Of a DNA stretch of 43,599 nt, positions 39,085 through 43,599 are shown piece by piece. Positions within the stretch are counted from its first letter, which is position 1, and each line of letters starts with the position of its first letter. The stretch spans positions 1 through 43,599 of the forward strand of contig VGNE01000030.1 of NCBI GenBank assembly GCA_016866215.1, written 5' to 3'. The notes beneath the pieces are model-generated. The model made no database searches. It had not been told where the DNA came from and was given only the letters and a program-made list of their open reading frames with translations. A program made the position numbers and the translations under genes. Source of the stretch: Chloroflexota bacterium. Its GTDB lineage: Bacteria; Chloroflexota; Anaerolineae; Anaerolineales; Villigracilaceae.

Positions 39085-39418
39085 GCAAGGGGATATTTTG
39101 CTGGTTCCGATTCCGTTCACCGACTTGTCGTCGCAGAAACGACGCCCTGTTATTGTTGTCTCAAACAATGTTTACAACCAGAAAACAACAGATTTGGTTG
39201 TGGTGGCAATGACATCCAACCCTGTTGAAGCAGATTACAGTTTTACGATCACTTCCGATGATCTTGAAAAAGGGACGCTTAACCACCCCGGCAAAGTACG
39301 CGTGGACAAAATCTACACGATTTCCAAGTCCATTGTGGTCAAGACATTTGGGCGGGTAAGCGGAAAGGTGTTGGATCGTATTCGGAGTGAACTGCAGAGT
39401 TTGACTGCAAAGAAGTAA
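39077..39418 (+). CDS. MazF/PemK-family mRNA interferase
   Basis: The start is the ATG at 39077 (MPEQGDILLVPIPFTDLSSQKRRPVIVVS), which overlaps the antitoxin stop; the ORF also extends upstream without support. The 113-residue protein shows the MazF core: GDILLVPIPFTDLS (about 5-18), KRRPVIVVSN (about 21-30, with the catalytic Arg), VVVAMTSNP (with the catalytic Thr/Ser) and the C-terminal VRVDKIYTISKSIVVKTFG. It should cleave mRNA at short sites as a dimer. It closes the second module downstream of the ALDH gene. Confidence 0.92.
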   Translation: MPEQGDILLVPIPFTDLSSQKRRPVIVVSNNVYNQKTTDLVVVAMTSNPVEADYSFTITSDDLEKGTLNHPGKVRVDKIYTISKSIVVKTFGRVSGKVLDRIRSELQSLTAKK

Positions 39419-39453
39419 TTGAAAGATTAAGAACCCGTCCCACCATGCAGGCA

Positions 39454-39521
39454 CCCTCTCCAAATCCGAACTGTGGAAACTCAGGAAATTGCCCAACTCT
39501 CTATTTCGGATTTGGGGAGGG
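39454..39521. repeat. Inverted repeat downstream of MazF
   Basis: CCCTCTCCAAATCCGAA (39454-39470) pairs with TTCGGATTTGGGGAGGG (39505-39521) with one mismatch over 17 bases and a 34-base loop. A GTCC/GGAC extension lies outside the stem. It could act as a terminator-like fold for the toxin-antitoxin operon. The gap 39419-39780 holds this structure, repeat C and a heptamer tract but no gene. Confidence 0.6.
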
Positions 39522-39533
39522 ACGGGGAGGGGC

Positions 39534-39566
39534 AGAATATCTGGGTGCCGACGGGGGAGTGAGGGG
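39534..39566. repeat. ALDH 3'-end repeat, copy C
   Basis: 33 bases identical to 41169-41201 (copy D). They include the codons for the last nine residues of the ALDH gene, the stop codon and the first GGGG beyond it. It follows the MazF module and precedes a heptamer array. Confidence 0.9.
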
Positions 39567-39568
39567 GA

Positions 39569-39645
39569 AAGGATGAAGGATGAAGATTGGTAAATGGTAA
39601 ATGGTGAGTGGGGCGTGGGGCGTGTTACGTGTTGCGTGGTGCGAA
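39569..39645. repeat. Eleven-unit heptamer array
   Basis: Seven-base periodicity is kept over 77 bases: AAGGATG twice, AAGATTG, GTAAATG twice, GTGAGTG, GGGCGTG twice, TTACGTG, TTGCGTG and GTGCGAA. Nearly every unit ends in TG. The first units are those also found within prmC and before the response regulator. Confidence 0.85.
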
Positions 39646-39780
39646 AACTGCTCTCGGAAAACGGATGCAAGGATGTTGCCCCAGAGTTTTGAAGGAGTTT
39701 TGTTGTAAAATTGGACTTGAACGAGTAAGTTTGCGCTTGAAACCTTCGCTCAATCGTGAATGAAAAAAGGAGTAGATGCG

Positions 39781-40239
39781 ATGCCGCTATCCACTGATGG
39801 TCCCTATATTCAAGCCGCCTGTTTTTGCGACATGGTAATCGAAGATAAGGCTGGCGTTTTATCCTTGTTAAGGATTATTGATACTCTCACGCATAGCGTC
39901 GCGAGTCCAACGCCGCCAGATGAAATGTCCCCTTTTGGTTACACACTAAAACTTGTGTTGATGCTTAAATCTGGAGCCGCCAGAGGGAGGCATAATTTAA
40001 AAATCGTCCCTGAATTACCAAATGGAACGACACAACCCCCAACCGAGGTGACTGTTCATTTCGAGGGTGAAGAAAAAGGCCAAAATATCGTGGCCGACAT
40101 GAATTTCGTCTTCACCCTCGAAGGGCTTTATTGGTTCAATGTCTATTTGGGTGAAACAAAACTGACATCCATCCCGCTGCGCGTCAAATATAACCGTCTC
40201 GTAGTTGGGATTACTGAACAGCGACCGACGACGCCCTGA
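39781..40239 (+). CDS. DUF6941-like protein, unknown function
   Basis: From the ATG at 39781 (MPLSTDGPYIQAACF), with GGAG eight bases upstream, the protein has 152 residues. The motif AACFCDMVIEDKAGVLSLLRIIDTLTH near the N-terminus is like DUF6941 ('CE.v..e.dGvlSliRiiD'). The rest looks beta-rich, FHFE-GxEKGQNIVADMNFVF then LYWFNVYLGETKLTSIPLRV, as in a jelly-roll or Ig-like fold. Function unknown. Its 3' end overlaps the convergent gene by 29 bases. It is the first gene of the third module between repeat copies C and D. Confidence 0.7.
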   Translation: MPLSTDGPYIQAACFCDMVIEDKAGVLSLLRIIDTLTHSVASPTPPDEMSPFGYTLKLVLMLKSGAARGRHNLKIVPELPNGTTQPPTEVTVHFEGEEKGQNIVADMNFVFTLEGLYWFNVYLGETKLTSIPLRVKYNRLVVGITEQRPTTP

Positions 40240-40579
40240 TGATATTGGCTGAATACACACCTATTGGCCACTGCTTGGATGTCTCATTCGATGAGCCAGT
40301 TTGGTTTACCGTGCTTGGAGTGGCGCGCAGGTAGGTGATCACGACAGAATGCTCTCGTAACACCTGTTTCAGAAATTCGACGAAATCCTCGCGAGTACGA
40401 ATGTTTAAATCCAATTCCGTCAAGCCCAGTTCAATCGCGGAGATAACATCGGCGTCCGCTGAATCGGGATACCTGATTAAAGCGGGCAGACGCGGAACAA
40501 ACCACTCTTCCAAATCGTGAGTGGTAATCCGATTTTCTACGAAATCCAGGATCGTGTCTCTTAGCATAGAGGAAATCAT
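40211..40579 (-). CDS. Hypothetical protein, divergent from 40578
   Basis: From the ATG at 40579 (MISSMLRDTILDFVEN) the protein has 122 residues; 40567 and 40627 are alternative starts. It contains HDLEEWFVPRLPALIRYPDS and AIELGLTELDLNIRTREDFVEFL, a helical pattern I recall from short hypothetical proteins in Chloroflexota and Cyanobacteria. No catalytic motif is seen. The start codon overlaps that of the divergent plus-strand gene in a shared CATG, so no room remains for a promoter between them. Function unknown. Confidence 0.6.
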   Translation of the reverse strand: MISSMLRDTILDFVENRITTHDLEEWFVPRLPALIRYPDSADADVISAIELGLTELDLNIRTREDFVEFLKQVLREHSVVITYLRATPSTVNQTGSSNETSKQWPIGVYSANIIRASSVAVQ

Positions 40580-40919
40580 GTCAGAAGCCTTTCCTTCCGA
40601 TGAAACCAGCGTTGAATGGGTCTCCAAAGATATTATACGTCAAATTTTCAACGAGAGGGGAATATTCGAAAAAGTGAAAACTGGCGAACTGACCATTCAC
40701 GTGAAAAGAAACTCACATCCAACCAACCCGCCGCCAGCGGGGGAACCTGTCTGTACTTGGAGCCAGATCGTTTATTACTATACCCAAGAGGGCGAACCTG
40801 TAGCAATCGTCCATCAGTTTCTGAGGCCAGATGGAACAATCGGCGCGAGCGGCTTGCCAGACCCCAAACGCATTTTTCTCGAGGGGCGGATCATTTCCAC
40901 GCACACGGAAAAAACATAG
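40578..40919 (+). CDS. Hypothetical protein, divergent from 40579
   Basis: From the ATG at 40578 (MSEAFPSDETSVEWVSKDI), with GAGGA five bases upstream, the protein has 113 residues. A basic middle part (HVKRNSHPTNPPPAGEP) precedes SQIVYYYTQEGEPVAIVHQFLRPDGTIGASGLPDPKRIFLEG, which looks like a conserved beta-rich domain found in many unnamed proteins beside similar partners. No catalytic residues are recognised. It ends just before the ALDH gene fragment. It is probably a functional pair with the divergent gene. A role in a toxin-antitoxin or defence pair is a guess. Confidence 0.65.
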   Translation: MSEAFPSDETSVEWVSKDIIRQIFNERGIFEKVKTGELTIHVKRNSHPTNPPPAGEPVCTWSQIVYYYTQEGEPVAIVHQFLRPDGTIGASGLPDPKRIFLEGRIISTHTEKT

Positions 40920-40933
40920 CCAAATCAGGAATT

Positions 40934-41197
40934 GGCGGCGTGGTCAACATTGTCACGGGCGACCGCGACCACCTGACCAAGACTCTCGTCCAGCACGAAG
41001 ACGTGGACGCGGTCTGGTACTTCGGCTCGGCGGAAGGCAGTTACTGGGTGGAGTACGAGTCCGCCGCCAACATGAAGCGGACGTGGGTCGGCTACGGCCT
41101 GCCGCGCGATTGGATGTCCCGCGAACAAGGCGAAGGTCACGAGTTCCTGCACGAGGCGACCCAGGTGAAGAATATCTGGGTGCCGACGGGGGAGTGA
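40934..41197 (+). pseudogene. 3'-terminal fragment of an ALDH16 gene (copy D)
   Basis: 264 bases align without gaps to the last 264 bases of the intact gene (37853-38116). By hand count 38 bases differ (about 86 percent identity), but only 7 of 87 residues do. Most changes are therefore synonymous and mostly to G or C at third positions. The fragment keeps the frame and stop but has no start or ribosome site. It must derive from a second, functional ALDH16 gene that evolved under selection, not from a recent copy of the local one. Its last 33 bases or so match repeat C exactly. Confidence 0.88.
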
Positions 41198-41225
41198 GGG
41201 GAGGAGAGATTGGTGCGTGATGCGT

Positions 41226-41253
41226 AAGACCTCCGAGCCGTCTCGGAGGTCTT
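41226..41253 (+). terminator. Intrinsic terminator downstream of the ALDH fragment
   Basis: AAGACCTCCGAG (41226-41237) and CTCGGAGGTCTT (41242-41253) form a perfect 12-bp stem with a CCGT loop, followed by TGTTT. It may be the original terminator of the ALDH16 transcription unit. Confidence 0.85.
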
Positions 41254-41265
41254 TGTTTGCCATGC

Positions 41266-41271
41266 TATAAT
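41266..41271 (+). promoter_or_regulatory. TATAAT -10 element of the helicase gene
   Basis: TATAAT lies 21 bases before the chosen helicase start, with a GGAG site between. No good -35 is visible. Confidence 0.5.
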
Positions 41272-41292
41272 TTCGGCGCGGAGATTTTCACG

Positions 41293-43509
41293 ATGACCAC
41301 TGACCTTACTTTCATCACCAACGAAGAAAACCAAACTTTGAAAGACAGGTTTCATGTCTTGATCAAAGACGCGCGTTTTTTCGATGTGTTAGTGGGATAT
41401 TTTTTCACGAGCGGCTTTTATGCAATTTACCCCGCCCTTGAAGAAACGGAGAAAATCAGAATTCTGGTTGGGATTAACACGGACAAGCAAACCTATGAAA
41501 TGCTTACCACTGCAAAGGAAGAAAAACAACTTGAACTCATCCTTTCACACGGGGAAGCGAAACAGATTGTCGAAAAGAAGGTTGCAGAGGAACTTGACGA
41601 GTCGCAGGATAATCGAAATGTGGAACGGGGCGTAATAAAATTTATCGAATGGGCCAGGAACGGGAAACTTGAGATCAAAGCCTATCCGTCTCAAAACATT
41701 CACGCCAAAGTTTATATTATGACCTTCAAGGAAGGCGACCGCGATAAGGGCAGGGTCATTACAGGTTCAAGCAACCTGACCCAAGCGGGATTAATGGATA
41801 ACCTTGAATTCAATGTCGAATTGAAGAATCCAGCCGATTATCAATTTGCCCTTGATAAATTCAATGAACTCTGGAAAGACGCGGTTGACATCAGCGAAAA
41901 ATATATCGAGACCATCGAAACCAAAACGTGGCTCAATCAAGATATTTCACCTTATCAACTGTACTTGAAGCTGCTATATGAATACTTCAAGGATGAACTA
42001 AGCCAAACGGATGAGGTCTTTGCGAATTACCTTCCCGAAAACTTTTTGAAACTCGAATATCAGGAACAAGCCGTATTGAATGCCAAGAAAATTCTTGAAG
42101 AATATGGGGGCGTCTTTATTTCCGATGTAGTGGGGTTGGGAAAAACCTATATTGCCACCTTGTTGGCAGGACAATTGGATGGCAGAACATTGGTGATTGC
42201 CCCGCCTGTGCTTCTGGATGAAGATAACCCAGGCTCATGGCGAAATGCTTTTGTTGATTTTGGCGTGCGCGCGGCTGATTTCGAATCCATCGGGAAACTT
42301 GACGATATCCTGGAAAGAGGAACACAGAAATACGTCAACATCATCATTGACGAGGCGCACCGATTTAGAACCGAAACGAACACAACTTACGAAAAACTTG
42401 CGGAGATTTGCCGAGGCAAACGGGTGATCCTGGTTACAGCCACGCCCTACAACAATTCGCCCAAAGATATTTTGAGCGAATTGAAGTTATTCCAAAGTTC
42501 TCGTAAAAGCACAATACCCAATTTGCCCGACCTTGAATCTTTCTTTGGCAAATTACAAAAGAGACTCAAAGGCTTGGATCGCCAAAAAGATAATGAAGAA
42601 TATTTGCGTGTAGTTCGGGAAAACGCTCATGCGATACGCGAGAAAATCTTGAAATATTTAATGGTACGGCGCACGCGAAACGAAATATCTCATTGGTTCG
42701 GCAACGATTTGAAGGCGCAGGGATTGAAATTCCCCGATGTCGCCAACCCTGAGCCGCTGTTCTATGAACTCAACGAGCAGGAAGATGAGATATTCAATAC
42801 CACCATTGGACTCATCTCCCAAAAATTCACCTATGCCCGTTACACTCCATTGTTGTATTCCAAAAAGACGCTCGACCAGTTGGAAGAACAAGCCCAACGC
42901 AACATGGGCAAATTCATGAAAATCCTATTGGTCAAAAGATTGGAAAGCAGTTTCTTTGCCTTCAAGAACTCGATTGACAGGTTTATCCATTCCTACGAAC
43001 TGTTCATTGCCGAGTACGAAAAAGGCAATGTCTATCTCAGCAAAAAGCACATCAACAAGATTTTCGAATTGCTGGAAAACGACGACGATGAGGCTGTCCA
43101 GCGTTTGATTGACGAAGGCAAAGCGGAACGGCATGACAGCAAGGAATTTACAGATAACTTCATTCTGGATTTGAGAAACGACCTGGAAATTCTCCAGCAG
43201 GTAAAAAGCCTATGGAAGAGAATTGACCGCGACCCGAAATTGCTTGCCCTGCTGAAAAAACTTGAAACGAACAAACTTCTGAAAGAAAATAAACTGATTC
43301 TCTTTACCGAATCGAAAGAGACGGCGGAGTACCTGGCAAAGAACGTCAACAAGGCACATCCGACTGATGCGCTTTGCTTTACTGGCGGTTCAGGGGAAGC
43401 CACGCGCCAGATTGTGATTCAAAACTTCGACGCCAAAGCGCGCCGCCAGAAGAACGATTATCGGATTTTGATTTCTCTACCGTACAAATACGAGGAAAAT
43501 CAGTCATAG
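41293..43509 (+). CDS. PLD-domain SNF2-type helicase, truncated by an insertion
   Basis: The start at 41293 (MTTDLTFITNEENQTLKDRF) has GGAG nearby. An N-terminal phospholipase-D-like domain contains HAKVYIM and GSSNLTQAGL (about 135-165), giving the HxK...N of PLD nucleases. A superfamily 2 helicase follows: SDVVGLGKTYIA (Walker A, about 275-290), IIDEAHRFR (DEAH box) and TATPYNN. The second helicase domain begins (LILFTESKETAEYLAKN) but stops at RILIS, where relatives continue with 'TDVLSEG'. The frame then runs into foreign sequence and ends after SLPYKYEENQS. Native length should be near 1000 residues. Such PLD-helicases occur in defence loci. The truncated form is probably inactive. Confidence 0.85.
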   Translation: MTTDLTFITNEENQTLKDRFHVLIKDARFFDVLVGYFFTSGFYAIYPALEETEKIRILVGINTDKQTYEMLTTAKEEKQLELILSHGEAKQIVEKKVAEELDESQDNRNVERGVIKFIEWARNGKLEIKAYPSQNIHAKVYIMTFKEGDRDKGRVITGSSNLTQAGLMDNLEFNVELKNPADYQFALDKFNELWKDAVDISEKYIETIETKTWLNQDISPYQLYLKLLYEYFKDELSQTDEVFANYLPENFLKLEYQEQAVLNAKKILEEYGGVFISDVVGLGKTYIATLLAGQLDGRTLVIAPPVLLDEDNPGSWRNAFVDFGVRAADFESIGKLDDILERGTQKYVNIIIDEAHRFRTETNTTYEKLAEICRGKRVILVTATPYNNSPKDILSELKLFQSSRKSTIPNLPDLESFFGKLQKRLKGLDRQKDNEEYLRVVRENAHAIREKILKYLMVRRTRNEISHWFGNDLKAQGLKFPDVANPEPLFYELNEQEDEIFNTTIGLISQKFTYARYTPLLYSKKTLDQLEEQAQRNMGKFMKILLVKRLESSFFAFKNSIDRFIHSYELFIAEYEKGNVYLSKKHINKIFELLENDDDEAVQRLIDEGKAERHDSKEFTDNFILDLRNDLEILQQVKSLWKRIDRDPKLLALLKKLETNKLLKENKLILFTESKETAEYLAKNVNKAHPTDALCFTGGSGEATRQIVIQNFDAKARRQKNDYRILISLPYKYEENQS

Positions 43510-43599
43510 AGTAAACTCAGGGTCACCAAACCAACTGAGGTGTCCTCTATGACTGATCGCTACCGAGTATACACAAAAGTGAAGAAAACGTTGAAGACC
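43476..43599 (+). mobile_element. Probable insertion sequence, left end (partial)
   Basis: The helicase reading frame loses family similarity at about 43475. The next segment contains an inverted pair, CAGTCATAGAG (43501-43511) and CTCTATGACTG (43544-43554), and then a new open frame from 43549 that runs off the window. This is the layout of an IS end with its transposase start. The exact boundary and the target duplication cannot be determined because the right end is outside the window. The family is not identified. Confidence 0.6.
43549..43599 (+). CDS. N-terminus of a probable transposase (partial)
   Basis: ATG at 43549 starts a frame, MTDRYRVYTKVKKTLKT, that is still open at the window edge. 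The basic, Tyr-rich start and the interruption of the helicase gene just upstream suggest a transposase, but 17 residues are too few for a family. The upstream inverted repeat overlaps the start codon and could limit translation, as in several IS elements. Confidence 0.45.
   Translation, partial: MTDRYRVYTKVKKTLKT

Noticed and set aside
39569-39645. Possible CRISPR or iteron array
   Set aside because: The units are seven bases long, change sequence along the array and have no spacers, and no cas or replication genes are near.
40616-41197. 193-codon plus-strand frame running into the ALDH-like tail
   Set aside because: It starts out of frame inside the gene at 40578-40919 and only reads the ALDH fragment in its last third. 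I treat it as a chance junction of a shadow frame with the pseudogene.

Overview
The window looks like chromosomal DNA of a free-living bacterium, most likely a member of the Chloroflexota (Anaerolineae-like). This placement is an inference. It rests on the mix of GPH-type sugar transport, a eukaryote-type citrate synthase, large human-like DERA and ALDH16 enzymes, many short-period tandem repeats between genes, and GGAG-type ribosome sites. No rRNA, tRNA or CRISPR array was seen. Both window edges cut genes: a fragment of unknown identity on the left and an apparent insertion sequence on the right.

Layout. 1-5.2 kb: a membrane protein, a GPH sugar:cation symporter, a sphingosine-1-phosphate-lyase-like PLP enzyme and a nitroreductase, all on the minus strand. 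5.4-10.4 kb (plus): a small membrane protein overlapping selA, a GxxExxY nuclease-fold gene bracketed by inverted arrays of a 9-base repeat, an M24 peptidase, an antitoxin with an internally deleted MazF remnant, and tsaD. 10.5-21.4 kb (minus): tsaC, prmC, an ABC permease, a 712-residue protein fusing a membrane glycosyltransferase to a second ABC permease, prfA, a 49-residue membrane protein, a CheY-like regulator, a TumE-like toxin/antitoxin pair, uvrC and a two-component system. The usual prfA-prmC-tsaC block is split by the transporter genes. 21.4-28.6 kb (minus): two tandem medium-chain dehydrogenases with signs of gene conversion, a cysteine desulfurase-rhodanese fusion, a LysE-type exporter, a CARDB lipoprotein, and two DUF4386 membrane proteins flanking a two-domain sulfurtransferase.

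28.6-38.1 kb (plus, apart from one small minus-strand gene): a Doc toxin pair, thioredoxin reductase, malate dehydrogenase, citrate synthase, deoxyribose-phosphate aldolase, a UPF0175 gene, an antitoxin/PIN pair, and a two-domain aldehyde dehydrogenase of ALDH16 type. DeoC releases acetaldehyde and the dehydrogenase could oxidise it, so these two plausibly form a deoxyribose catabolic unit into which the toxin-antitoxin genes were inserted. Mdh and GltA catalyse consecutive TCA-cycle steps.

38.1-41.2 kb is the most unusual part. The 3' end of the ALDH16 gene recurs three more times downstream (65, 33 and 264 bp). These copies separate discrete modules: MNT/HEPN, AbrB-like/MazF, and a trio of unknown genes. 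This looks like successive integrations at, or recombination through, the 3' end of one housekeeping gene, with each copy acting as an attachment-like repeat. From 41.3 kb a PLD-helicase, probably a defence gene, is cut off inside its second helicase domain by what looks like an insertion sequence running off the right edge. In total about seven toxin-antitoxin-type modules lie in 43.6 kb.
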